Shown: positions 34,925 to 43,400 of the stretch, piece by piece
Position numbering within the stretch: position 1 is the stretch's first letter
Layout: every line of letters starts with the position of its first letter
DNA from: an uncultured Eggerthella sp.
GTDB lineage: Bacteria; Actinomycetota; Coriobacteriia; Coriobacteriales; Eggerthellaceae
Length of the DNA stretch: 44,576 bases
Assembly (NCBI GenBank): GCA_900542065.1
Contig: UQLU01000013.1
Span: 1-44,576, forward strand
Direction: 5' to 3'
Position numbers and translations under genes: made by a program
Notes under the pieces: model-generated
Told to the model about the DNA's origin: nothing
Databases searched by the model: none
Seen by the model: the letters and a program-made list of their open reading frames with translations, nothing else

Positions 34925-35389
34925 TTAAATAGATAAGCTTTGCTTGAGGTGTTCTAGTAATGCGATGCATCCTGCATCAACATCATTGTAGGTGGTGTCG
35001 AAATCTCCTGTATACCAAGGATCTGCTACATCGCGTGAGGTACCTACCCAATCCATAAGCAGGCTACATTTGTGATTTGGATCATTGCTGAACAGGCGCA
35101 GCATATCGCGCATGTTGTAGCGGTCCATGCCGATAATATAGTCAAAGCGATCATAGTCTACTTTTTTCGCGAGATGTGCTTGTCGTGGTGCGTGGGGAAT
35201 GTGATAGCGATCCAGTATTTCGCGGGTGCCCCAATGAATATCGCTTCCCAGTTCGTCTCGATGCATGGCTGCGGATTCCACATGAATCTTATCTTCAAGA
35301 CCTGCTTGGCGGACGTACTCTTTCATGACGAATTCAGCCATAGGGGATCTGCATATATTGCCGTGGCAAATAAAAAGGATGTTGATCAT
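34925..35389 (-). CDS. Low-molecular-weight protein tyrosine phosphatase
   Basis: This 154-residue cytoplasmic phosphatase has the catalytic loop C-x5-R-S at residues 8-15 (CHGNICRS) and the general-acid segment DPWYTGDFDTTYNDV near residue 120. The length is normal for the family. The substrate is unknown. It lies just upstream of the AlbA_2 gene on the same strand, with a gap of 133 bases. It is divergent from the restriction-modification operon. Confidence 0.95.
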   Translation of the reverse strand: MINILFICHGNICRSPMAEFVMKEYVRQAGLEDKIHVESAAMHRDELGSDIHWGTREILDRYHIPHAPRQAHLAKKVDYDRFDYIIGMDRYNMRDMLRLFSNDPNHKCSLLMDWVGTSRDVADPWYTGDFDTTYNDVDAGCIALLEHLKQSLSI

Positions 35390-35643
35390 GCGTAAATCCT
35401 TGAAAGTCGGTTTCCTCAGTTAATACCCGTTCAGTCGTTTATTGTACATTTGATGCGGCTATCCGCTTCACCGTCCATTAAAAACATCTGAATAGTTTGC
35501 CCATGTTTTGTCATAAGTATTCTTCCTTCTAAGCTATTAGCTCATAAAATACTGCTTTTCATTACGTATAATAATTGAATATGCTTTGTCGCTGATTAGC
35601 AAAAAGTAGTAGTTATTCAAATATCGCGAAAAGGATTTGTCTG
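35390..35643. promoter_or_regulatory. Divergent region upstream of hsdM
   Basis: These 254 bases carry no gene. A TATAAT at 35567-35572, about 70 bases before hsdM, is the likely -10 of the restriction-modification operon; the -35 is weak. AAGGA at 35631-35635 is the hsdM ribosome binding site. Confidence 0.45.
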
Positions 35644-37167
35644 TTGATTACTGGCGCTACTAAAAACAAAGTTGATGATATCTGGCAAAAAATGTGGGAA
35701 GGTGGCATAACTAATCCGCTTGAAGTAATTAGCCAGCTTACGTACCTTATGTTTATTCGCTCGCTTGATGAAAAGGAATTCGAAACTGAGCGAATGGAAG
35801 CCTTGCTTGGTGTTGAGCAAAAACATATCTTTCCTAAGACGTATAATAATTCAGCTGGATTAGAAATAGATGGTCAAGAACTACGCTGGAGCCATTTTAA
35901 AGACAAGTCTGCTGAAGCAATGTTTCATACGGTTAGTGAATTCGTGTTTCCCTTTATAAAAGATTTAGGAGATGGATCGGCATTTTCCAAGAGTATGGAA
36001 ACTGCTACTTTTGGAATTTCGGCGCCTAAGACTTTACAAAAAGCGGTTGATGGTATCGAGGAGCTATTCGAAAGTCTAGGTGAAAATATTGGTGACTTAG
36101 GCGATTTGTATGAATACATGCTTAGCAAGTTAAGTACGGCTGGTCAAAATGGCCAATTCCGTACTCCGAAGCATATTCGCGAAATGATAGTTCGTTTTAT
36201 CGATCCAAAGCCTAAGCAACTTCTGTGTGATCCAGCATGCGGAACGGCTGGTTTTTTGATTACGGCAGCTGAACATATCAGAAATAAGTACGAATCGGAT
36301 ATGGATGAAGCAGCGTGGGAGTGCTTTTCGGGTGAGAACGGTGCTGAACCTCAATTTACTGGCTTTGAAACAGATACAACCATGCTGCGTATTTCGACGA
36401 TGAATTTAATGCTTCATGGTGTTGAAAAACCTGATGTTCGCTACATGGACAGCGTTTCAAAGAATAATGTGGTCACCAATAAGTTTGATGTAATTTTGGC
36501 AAACCCGCCTTTTACTGGTTCTGTCGATAAGGAAGATATTGCTGATACCTTAAAGGCAATGGTTAACTCCAAGCAAACAGAACTGTTGTTTGTGGCGCTG
36601 TTTCTTCGTATGTTGAAACTTGGTGGTAGGTGCGCCTGTATTGTTCCTAATGGTGTTCTGTTCCGAACTAATTCAAAAGCATATACGCAGCTGCGAAAAG
36701 AATTAGTTGAGAACCAAAAACTTGAAGCGATAATTTATATGCCAAGTGGTGTATTTAAGCCTTATTCGGGGGTTAGTACGGCGGTTTTGGTCTTTACGAA
36801 GACTGATGCTGGTGGAACCGATAACGTTTGGCTTTATAACATGGAGCATGATGGATATACGCTTGATGACAAACGTGATCTGGATGAAAAGCATAATGAT
36901 ATTCCCGATATTCTTGCACGATGGGAGAACCTGGAAGCAGAAAAAGAACGCGCTCGTACTGAGAAAAGCTTCATGGTTCCAAAGGAAGAAATAGAAAAGA
37001 ACGAATACGACTTTAGTTTCAATAAGTACACCGAAACGGTATATGAGCGTAAAGAATATCCTCCAACGAGTGAAATCCTTGCTGATTTGGCGGAGCTGAA
37101 CAAGGAAATTGCTTCAGGTTTGAAAGAGCTTGAAGCGATGCTTGGTAAGGATGTGATCTCGAAATGA
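35644..37167 (+). CDS. hsdM: Type I restriction-modification system methyltransferase subunit
   Basis: This 507-residue subunit methylates adenine N6 within the type I target. The N-terminal helical HsdM domain (DDIWQKMWEGGITNPLEVISQLTYLMF) is followed by SAM motif I DPACGTAGFL near residue 196 and catalytic NPPF near 287. The C-terminus is helical and should contact HsdS. The start is TTG at 35644, 8 bases after AAGGA; no better start is visible. The stop overlaps the ATG of the first hsdS (ATGA), so the operon is translationally coupled. Confidence 0.95.
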   Translation: MITGATKNKVDDIWQKMWEGGITNPLEVISQLTYLMFIRSLDEKEFETERMEALLGVEQKHIFPKTYNNSAGLEIDGQELRWSHFKDKSAEAMFHTVSEFVFPFIKDLGDGSAFSKSMETATFGISAPKTLQKAVDGIEELFESLGENIGDLGDLYEYMLSKLSTAGQNGQFRTPKHIREMIVRFIDPKPKQLLCDPACGTAGFLITAAEHIRNKYESDMDEAAWECFSGENGAEPQFTGFETDTTMLRISTMNLMLHGVEKPDVRYMDSVSKNNVVTNKFDVILANPPFTGSVDKEDIADTLKAMVNSKQTELLFVALFLRMLKLGGRCACIVPNGVLFRTNSKAYTQLRKELVENQKLEAIIYMPSGVFKPYSGVSTAVLVFTKTDAGGTDNVWLYNMEHDGYTLDDKRDLDEKHNDIPDILARWENLEAEKERARTEKSFMVPKEEIEKNEYDFSFNKYTETVYERKEYPPTSEILADLAELNKEIASGLKELEAMLGKDVISK

Positions 37168-37730
37168 GTAGAGAAAGTATCGAACTAGGGGAGTTGATTT
37201 TCCCTGCAAAAGTTATTCGTTGTGGTCGAGATGAGTATCCAGTTTTTTCGATGACCATGCATGATGGAATAGTCGAGCAAAAAACCAGATTCAAGAAAGC
37301 TTTAGCTTCCAAAGATCAGAGCAACTATAAAGTTGTAAAGCCAGGGCAGTTAGTTGTTGGTTTCCCTATCGATGAAGGGGTTTTGTATATTCAGCAGCTA
37401 GGTAAAAAAGGCATCATGAGTCCTGCATACAATATATGGGATGTTGATCAAGAGAAGGTCTATCCTGGGTTTCTTGAGTTGGCTCTGCATTCGCCTCAAT
37501 CTATGTCTTGGTATAAAGCTAAGTTGCGTGGTACAACGGCTCGTAGAAGAAATATACCAGCAAAAGATTTAATTAAATTGAGAATTTGTCTACCTGAAAA
37601 AAGCGTTCAAAGTCGAATCGTAGATACATTTCAGCAGATCAAAGAGGAACTATCTTTTTTCGCATCTTTAAATGAAAAGCTTGATGATCTGGTCAAATCC
37701 CGGTTTAACTTCCGGGAGGTGGCAGCATGA
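37164..37730 (+). CDS. hsdS: Half-length type I specificity subunit (one target-recognition domain)
   Basis: This 188-residue protein has one target-recognition domain (residues 1 to about 140) and one conserved helix ending LDDLVKSRF at residues 173-181, after which it stops in seven unrelated residues (NFREVAA). A normal HsdS has two such units. The break falls exactly at the repeated core TCAAATCCCGGTTT (37693-37706). The gene overlaps hsdM and the next hsdS by 4 bases each. It could act as a half subunit that dimerises, or be the 5' part of a longer hsdS split by a cassette. Confidence 0.85.
   Translation: MSRESIELGELIFPAKVIRCGRDEYPVFSMTMHDGIVEQKTRFKKALASKDQSNYKVVKPGQLVVGFPIDEGVLYIQQLGKKGIMSPAYNIWDVDQEKVYPGFLELALHSPQSMSWYKAKLRGTTARRRNIPAKDLIKLRICLPEKSVQSRIVDTFQQIKEELSFFASLNEKLDDLVKSRFNFREVAA
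37693..37706 (+). repeat. Recombination core, copy A
   Basis: TCAAATCCCGGTTT is shared by all three sites. Copy A also matches copy B for 13 bases upstream of the core (27 positions, one mismatch, 37680-37706 versus 38261-38287). Directly after it, TCCCGG-N8-CCGGGA (37698-37717) forms a small inverted repeat, and GGGAGGTGG supplies the ribosome binding site of the next hsdS. Confidence 0.85.
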
Positions 37731-38875
37731 AAATGACTCTTGAGAATAAGATCGAAGTAATTAGAGGGGTCAACTATAAACCAAGTATTGATTTGAGGAC
37801 CTCATCGGATGCGGATAGCATTGCATTACTTAGGGCAAACAATATAAAAAATGGTTGCATTGCTTTTGATGATGTCCAATATGTTTCTAAGTCAAAAGTA
37901 AAGATAGAGCAATTATTGCGTAAGGGTGACATTTTGGTATGCGCATCTAGCGGAAGTAAGCAGCTTGTTGGGAAGGCTGCCTTAATTACACGAGATATAA
38001 GGGCTACATTTGGAGCGTTTTGTTGCGTTATAAGACCAATTTCGATTTCGCCCTGTTTTCTGAGCAATTATTTTTCGTCTTCTGCTTATCGGGTGGCGAT
38101 CGAGGAAGCTTGTTCAGGTTCAAATATTAATAACCTGAAACCAAAAAATTTTTACGATTTACAAATTCCAAATTATTCTCTAGATGAACAGGCCGAGATT
38201 TCTGAAAAACTTAGTAAAGCTCGGAGCTTAATAGAGCGGTGCCAAAGTTTAAATATTTACCTTGATGAACTGGTCAAATCCCGGTTTGTGGAAATGTTTG
38301 GGGATCCAGTAATTAATTCTAAAGGATGGAAAAAGGAGAAGTTATATAACAATGCGGTTTTGATTAACGGGCGTGCGTATAAGCAGTCTGAATTACTTAA
38401 TGAGGGTAAGTATCGAGTGCTGAGGGTCGGAAATTTTTTCTCAAAATCTGACTGGTATTATTCTGATCTCGAGCTTAATGGAGAGAAATACTGCGAAAAC
38501 GGAGATTTACTGTATGCTTGGTCGGCATCATTTGGTCCAAAAATATGGCGGGGAGAAAAAGTAATTTACCATTACCATATTTGGAAAATTGACATTATGA
38601 AAGACGCATACGATAAACAATTTCTCTGCAGTTTACTTAAGTATGCTGAACCATCCTTTATTGGTGATGTGCACGGTATCGGTATGTTTCATTTAACAAA
38701 ATCAGGAATGGAGCAAACAGAATTTATTGTCCCGCCCCTATCACTCCAACAAGAATTCGCTAGCTTCGTCGCTCAAGTAGACAAATTGAAATTTGAAACT
38801 CAGCAGTCTATTGAAAAGCTTCAAATGCTCTACGATAGTCTGGCGCAGGAATACTTTGCTCCAGAAGGTGAATAG
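37727..38875 (+). CDS. hsdS: Full-length type I specificity subunit
   Basis: This 382-residue HsdS has two target-recognition domains. The first covers residues 1 to about 150 (ENKIEVIRGVNYKPS start). The central helix ends LDELVKSRFVEMFGDP at about 178-193. The second domain follows from GWKKEKLYNN, then a C-terminal helix (EKLQMLYDSLAQEYF). The site B core lies in the central KSRF codons (38274-38287). The ATG overlaps the stop of the half hsdS, and GGGAGGTGG is its ribosome binding site. If the stretch between sites A and B were lost, the remaining halves would form one 376-residue HsdS. Confidence 0.9.
   Translation: MKMTLENKIEVIRGVNYKPSIDLRTSSDADSIALLRANNIKNGCIAFDDVQYVSKSKVKIEQLLRKGDILVCASSGSKQLVGKAALITRDIRATFGAFCCVIRPISISPCFLSNYFSSSAYRVAIEEACSGSNINNLKPKNFYDLQIPNYSLDEQAEISEKLSKARSLIERCQSLNIYLDELVKSRFVEMFGDPVINSKGWKKEKLYNNAVLINGRAYKQSELLNEGKYRVLRVGNFFSKSDWYYSDLELNGEKYCENGDLLYAWSASFGPKIWRGEKVIYHYHIWKIDIMKDAYDKQFLCSLLKYAEPSFIGDVHGIGMFHLTKSGMEQTEFIVPPLSLQQEFASFVAQVDKLKFETQQSIEKLQMLYDSLAQEYFAPEGE
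38274..38306 (+). repeat. Recombination core, copy B
   Basis: This copy is identical to copy C over all 33 bases visible at the window end, and to copy A over the 14-base core and the bases before it. It lies in frame at the junction of the two HsdS halves (KSRF followed by VEMFGD). Confidence 0.9.
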
Positions 38876-38877
38876 CC

Positions 38878-39969
38878 ATGGCGCGCAAAAGAAAAGTTCA
38901 GCCAGGAGAGATTCAGGGTATAGAAATTCGCAGCAGCGCTGCTGAGTTTTTATCTTTTACCGCTGCTTCCGGAGAGTCGGACGTTGAGGTTTTGTTTAAA
39001 GATGAAATGATCTGGGCGACTCAGCGCATGATGAGTGAGCTTTTTGATTGCAGTGTTCCAAATATTACTCAGCACCTAAAGCAACTTTATGACAGTAAAG
39101 AATTAAATGAAGAGGCAACTATTAAGGATTTCTTAATAGTTCAAAATGAAGGTAACCGCCAAGTAAAAAGAAAAACAAAGTTTTATCGACTTGATGCCGT
39201 AATCGCGGTGGGCTACCGCGTTAATTCAGACAGGGCTATTCAGTTTCGTCAGTGGGCTACGACTATTCTGAGTGAATACACCATAAAAGGTTACGTTATG
39301 GATGATGAACGAATGAAGAATGGCTCTTTTTTAGGAGAAGATTACTACGATCATCTCCTGGAAGAGATTCGCGAAATTCGCGTAAGTGAACGCAGGTTTT
39401 ATCAAAAGATTACAGATATATATGCAACTGCGGTTGACTATAACGTAGATGCACCAACAACGAAAAAGTTTTTCTCTATAGTGCAGAATAAGATGCACTA
39501 TGCGGTACATGGAAATACGGCGGCAGAAATAATAGTTAAGCGAGCCGATGCAGAAAAGCCCTATATGGGTCTAAGAACTTGGCGAAAAGCTCCTTCAGGA
39601 AAAATTGTTGCAAGCGATGTTGTTATAGCAAAGAATTATCTCGATAAAGACGAAATGACGCTTCTTGAGTTAATCGTTTCTATGTATCTGGATCATGCTG
39701 AACTACAGGCAAAACGGCATATTCCTATGACAATGCAAGATTGGGCAGATCGTCTTGATGCGTTTTTGTGTTTTAATGATCAAGAAATTTTGGATAACCC
39801 AGGAAAAGTTACCGCTGAGGTTGCGCGGTCATTTGCCTTGAGCGAATTTGAAAAATACCGAATCAAGCAAGACGCTTTGTATCAAAGCGATTTTGATAAA
39901 TACCTGGCCTCATTAATAGATACCCAACAAGCGCTTCCTTTTGAATTGGAAGAGGGGGATCAAGAATGA
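38878..39969 (+). CDS. RhuM-family protein inside the restriction-modification operon
   Basis: This 363-residue protein matches the RhuM family (named in Salmonella, function unresolved). Visible signatures are VEVLFKDEMIWATQRMMSEL near residue 33, DCSVPNITQHLKQLY, the KFYRLDAVIAVGYRVNSDRA segment near 100, and RQWATTILSEYTIKGYVMDD. The basic N-terminus and the helix-turn-helix-like stretch suggest nucleic acid binding, as in phage antirepressor-type proteins. It lies 2 bases after hsdS and overlaps hsdR by 4, so it is fully embedded in the operon. RhuM genes are often found in type I loci, and their task there is not known. Confidence 0.9.
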   Translation: MARKRKVQPGEIQGIEIRSSAAEFLSFTAASGESDVEVLFKDEMIWATQRMMSELFDCSVPNITQHLKQLYDSKELNEEATIKDFLIVQNEGNRQVKRKTKFYRLDAVIAVGYRVNSDRAIQFRQWATTILSEYTIKGYVMDDERMKNGSFLGEDYYDHLLEEIREIRVSERRFYQKITDIYATAVDYNVDAPTTKKFFSIVQNKMHYAVHGNTAAEIIVKRADAEKPYMGLRTWRKAPSGKIVASDVVIAKNYLDKDEMTLLELIVSMYLDHAELQAKRHIPMTMQDWADRLDAFLCFNDQEILDNPGKVTAEVARSFALSEFEKYRIKQDALYQSDFDKYLASLIDTQQALPFELEEGDQE

Positions 39970-42900
39970 ATTTCGATTTCCTGAAACGTGAAGATGGCTA
40001 TTATGATCTTTTTGCTGATGCTGCAATAGAAGCGGAAAAGATTTTTGCTACTTCTCCTGCAATGTGTGCAGTGGGTTGCCGCAAAGCTCTTGAATTGGCG
40101 GTGAAGTGGGTTTATGCGGCGGATAGCACCATAGTTATGCCGTATAGGGATAATCTGGCATCTTTGATTGATGAATATACTTTCAAAAAATGCGTCGATC
40201 CGCGTGTGTGGCGTAATCTTCGTCAGGTAAACAAGCTAGGCAATCTTTCTGTTCATACCGAAATGAAAGTCACTAGGCAGGATGCTCTTCTTTCATTGCG
40301 GGTGTTGTTTGATTTTATTGACTGGGTTGACTATTGCTATGGTCCTGATTACCAGGAACGCAAATTCGATGAGAAGAAAATCCCCCCTGCAGGAATTCCT
40401 CTTACAAAAGAACATATACAGGTAATTAAATCGCGCGAAGCTTTACTTGTTCAAAAGGACGAGCAAATTAAAGTGCTTGAAGCTCAGGTTAAAGCCATGA
40501 GCGAGCAGCTAACGGCTGAAAAAGAACAAAAAACTACCGAGCGTTCGTTTAATCCTGAAGAAATATCTGAATACAAAACTCGCAAGCTCTATATTGACAC
40601 CGATTTGCGTCTAGCTGGGTGGGATATGGACAATTACGTTTTGGAAGAACGTGAAGTGTTCGGTATGCCTTCTGGCCCTAATTCCTATGAGGGAACTGGC
40701 TACGTAGACTATGTTCTGCTTGGTAAAGACGGTAAGCCCCTTGCGGTTTTAGAAGCCAAGAGAACCATGCATTCAGCCAAAAAGGGTGAAGAACAAGCCA
40801 TTCGTTATGCGGATTGCCTGGAAAAAGAATATGGGCGTCGTCCGCTTATTTTCTTGTCTAACGGATTTGAAACGTTTTATCTGAATGATACCCAGGAAAC
40901 TCTCAGACAAGTAAGCAGTGTGTTTTCTCAAGCTGAATTGCAGACCATCATTAATCGACGGAATAGTTTAATTCCGCTTTCGGAGGTACGGGTCAATGAG
41001 GAAATATCGGGGCGCTATTATCAAATTGAAGCTATCCGAAAAGTATGCGCCAATATTGTAGAGGGCCATCGCAAAAGCTTATTAGTTATGGCTACTGGTA
41101 CGGGTAAAACACGTGTATCAGTGGGTTTGACCGATGTGCTTATGCGCAGCAATCGGGTAAAAAATGTTTTGTTTTTGGCGGATCGTGTGGCTTTGGTAAG
41201 TCAGGCAAAACATGCATATCAAGAATACCTTCCGAATACATCGCTTTGTAATCTGTGTAAGAACAAGGAAGATAAAAATGCACGTATAGTATTTTCTACA
41301 TATCCAACCATTTTGAATGCTATCGATACGGCTAGAAACGAGGATAATGTTCGGATATATACGCCTGCACATTTTGATTTAATAATTGTTGATGAGGCAC
41401 ATCGTTCAATTTTTAAGAAATACAAGGCAATATTTGATTATTTTGATGCGCTGATTGTAGGGCTTACGGCAACGCCGGCAGAATCAGTTGATCGTAATAC
41501 TTATGATTTCTTTGAGGTGGAGCAACGAGTTCCTACGTATGTATATGAATATCAAACGGCGGTTGAACAAGACCATGTGTTAGTGTCCTATAAGGGAATA
41601 GAAACGCATACAACGTTTCTAGATGAAGGTATAACCTACGATGAGCTTTCTGCTGAAGACAAAGAGCGCATAGAAGAGGACTTTGAAGAAGCCCAGCAAG
41701 ATGTTCCTGATTATATAGCTCCATCAGAAATTGATACGTGGGTCTATAACAAGGGGACAGTAGATACCGTGCTTCAAACGCTTATGGAACAGGGCATTCA
41801 TGTTGATGGTGGGCAAACGTTAGGCAAAACTATTATTTTTGCGCAAAACCAGAAACACGCGCATTTGATAGTCGATCGTTTTCATGCTTTATACCCTAAT
41901 TTGGGCAATGATTACATTAAGCGGGTATTGTATAACGAGGATTATTCGCATACGGTCATTGACGATTTCAAGTTAAAGTCAAAGCCAGTCATTACCGTTT
42001 CGGTGGATATGATGGATACTGGTATAGATGTGCCAGAAGTGGTAAATCTTGTTTTCTTTAAAAAGATCCGTTCAAAAATTAAGTTTTGGCAAATGATCGG
42101 GCGTGGAACACGTTTATGCGAAGGCTTAAATGTAGTAGATCCGCTGGATGGTAGCCATGAAAACAAAGAGAGATTTTTTATTTTTGACTGGTGTAAAAAC
42201 TTTCAATTCTTTAAAGAAAACGAGAACCTTTCTGAAGGCAGAATGGGTTTGTCTCTTTCTGAGTTAATTTTCGATCGACAGGCACAGTTGATATATGAAT
42301 TTCAATCAAGTGCCTATGTAGCGGATGAATGGCAGGATTGGCGAGATAGTTTAGTCGAAACCGTTCATTACCAAGTAGTTAGTTTGATACCAGAAAACGA
42401 AGAAGATACTTTGGTTTCAGTGCGTTTGCATCGTGCGGCAGTGGAAAAATTTAGACAGAAAAAAGCATTTGAATGTATTGCCGAAGCTGACCTTGGTATT
42501 CTTAAAGGTGAATTAGCGCCTCTTATTCATAACGATGAGACTGATATTGATGCGCTACGTTTTGATTCGTTAATGTACGGGTTCATGGTTTCACTTTGCG
42601 ATGGTCAGAAAATAAGTACGTATCGCAAAAAACTTGTTTCAATCTCGCTTGATTTACAGCAGAAGGTAACTATTCCACAGGTTAAAGAAAAGCTCCCTCT
42701 TTTAGAGCGTATTACCGAAGATGATTTTTATCATAATATTTCTGCTTTCGATTTAGAGAAGGTTCGAAAAGAATTACGGGGGATTATTAAGTTTTTGGTT
42801 AAGGGCGGCAACAGGAAGGCTGTTTTTACTAATCTCGCAGATCCAGCAACTGAAATTACGATTATTGCTGATATGTATCCCGACGAGGATTATGCGGATT

Positions 42901-43355
42901 ACAAACTTAAAGTAAATCGTTATTTGCAAGACCAAAAAGACAAGCTGGTTATTTATAAGCTCCGTCACAACAAGCCCATGACTGAATTTGAATATGATGA
43001 ATTGGAACGCATTTTTACGGAAGAACTAGGAAGCGCAGATGACTATAGTCGCGCTTACGGTGACACTCCGTTTGGCCTTTTGGTAAGAAGTGTGGTTAAG
43101 CTTGATCGTAATGCCGCTATGGAGGCTTTTGCGGAATTTATTAACGATCAAAGCTTAACCGAGCAACAAATAGCTTTTGTACACCGTATCGTGGATTACA
43201 TTGTGGCAAATGGCTATATGGAACCTTCCGCATTAAGCTCTGCGCCCTTTGATAGACCGCGACCTTTTGTACGTCTTTTTGACACAAGGCATCAGGTGTT
43301 GTTAGTTAACATTCTTAAAGAAATAAAACACAACGCGGAAGACCCTGCAGCTTAG
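39966..43355 (+). CDS. hsdR: Type I restriction enzyme motor/nuclease subunit
   Basis: This 1129-residue subunit cuts and translocates DNA. Residues 1 to about 115 resemble DUF4145 (SPAMCAVGCRKALELAVKWVY). A coiled-coil-like stretch (about 155-195) precedes the PD-(D/E)xK nuclease core: Asp near 246 (YVDYVLLG) and E-A-K near 261. The helicase has Walker A ATGTGKTR near 374, DEAH near 474, GLTATP and QMIGRGTR near 710. The C-terminal part (GIIKFLVKGGNRK onwards) resembles the EcoEI-type HsdR C-terminal domain, which contacts HsdM/HsdS. The frame is intact, so restriction should be active. Confidence 0.95.
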   Translation: MNFDFLKREDGYYDLFADAAIEAEKIFATSPAMCAVGCRKALELAVKWVYAADSTIVMPYRDNLASLIDEYTFKKCVDPRVWRNLRQVNKLGNLSVHTEMKVTRQDALLSLRVLFDFIDWVDYCYGPDYQERKFDEKKIPPAGIPLTKEHIQVIKSREALLVQKDEQIKVLEAQVKAMSEQLTAEKEQKTTERSFNPEEISEYKTRKLYIDTDLRLAGWDMDNYVLEEREVFGMPSGPNSYEGTGYVDYVLLGKDGKPLAVLEAKRTMHSAKKGEEQAIRYADCLEKEYGRRPLIFLSNGFETFYLNDTQETLRQVSSVFSQAELQTIINRRNSLIPLSEVRVNEEISGRYYQIEAIRKVCANIVEGHRKSLLVMATGTGKTRVSVGLTDVLMRSNRVKNVLFLADRVALVSQAKHAYQEYLPNTSLCNLCKNKEDKNARIVFSTYPTILNAIDTARNEDNVRIYTPAHFDLIIVDEAHRSIFKKYKAIFDYFDALIVGLTATPAESVDRNTYDFFEVEQRVPTYVYEYQTAVEQDHVLVSYKGIETHTTFLDEGITYDELSAEDKERIEEDFEEAQQDVPDYIAPSEIDTWVYNKGTVDTVLQTLMEQGIHVDGGQTLGKTIIFAQNQKHAHLIVDRFHALYPNLGNDYIKRVLYNEDYSHTVIDDFKLKSKPVITVSVDMMDTGIDVPEVVNLVFFKKIRSKIKFWQMIGRGTRLCEGLNVVDPLDGSHENKERFFIFDWCKNFQFFKENENLSEGRMGLSLSELIFDRQAQLIYEFQSSAYVADEWQDWRDSLVETVHYQVVSLIPENEEDTLVSVRLHRAAVEKFRQKKAFECIAEADLGILKGELAPLIHNDETDIDALRFDSLMYGFMVSLCDGQKISTYRKKLVSISLDLQQKVTIPQVKEKLPLLERITEDDFYHNISAFDLEKVRKELRGIIKFLVKGGNRKAVFTNLADPATEITIIADMYPDEDYADYKLKVNRYLQDQKDKLVIYKLRHNKPMTEFEYDELERIFTEELGSADDYSRAYGDTPFGLLVRSVVKLDRNAAMEAFAEFINDQSLTEQQIAFVHRIVDYIVANGYMEPSALSSAPFDRPRPFVRLFDTRHQVLLVNILKEIKHNAEDPAA

Positions 43356-43362
43356 CGTTACG

Positions 43363-43399
43363 TTTGTTCTCTGGAGCCTTCATAGGAAAGGAGAACAAA
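43363..43399 (+). promoter_or_regulatory. Hairpin covering the recombinase ribosome binding site
   Basis: TTTGTTCTC (43363-43371) pairs perfectly with GAGAACAAA (43391-43399), which ends one base before the ATG at 43401. The ribosome binding site AAAGGAG (43387-43393) lies partly in the loop and partly in the stem, and inner CCT/AGG pairs tighten it. Folding would hinder translation of the recombinase. Confidence 0.65.
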
Positions 43400-43400
43400 T

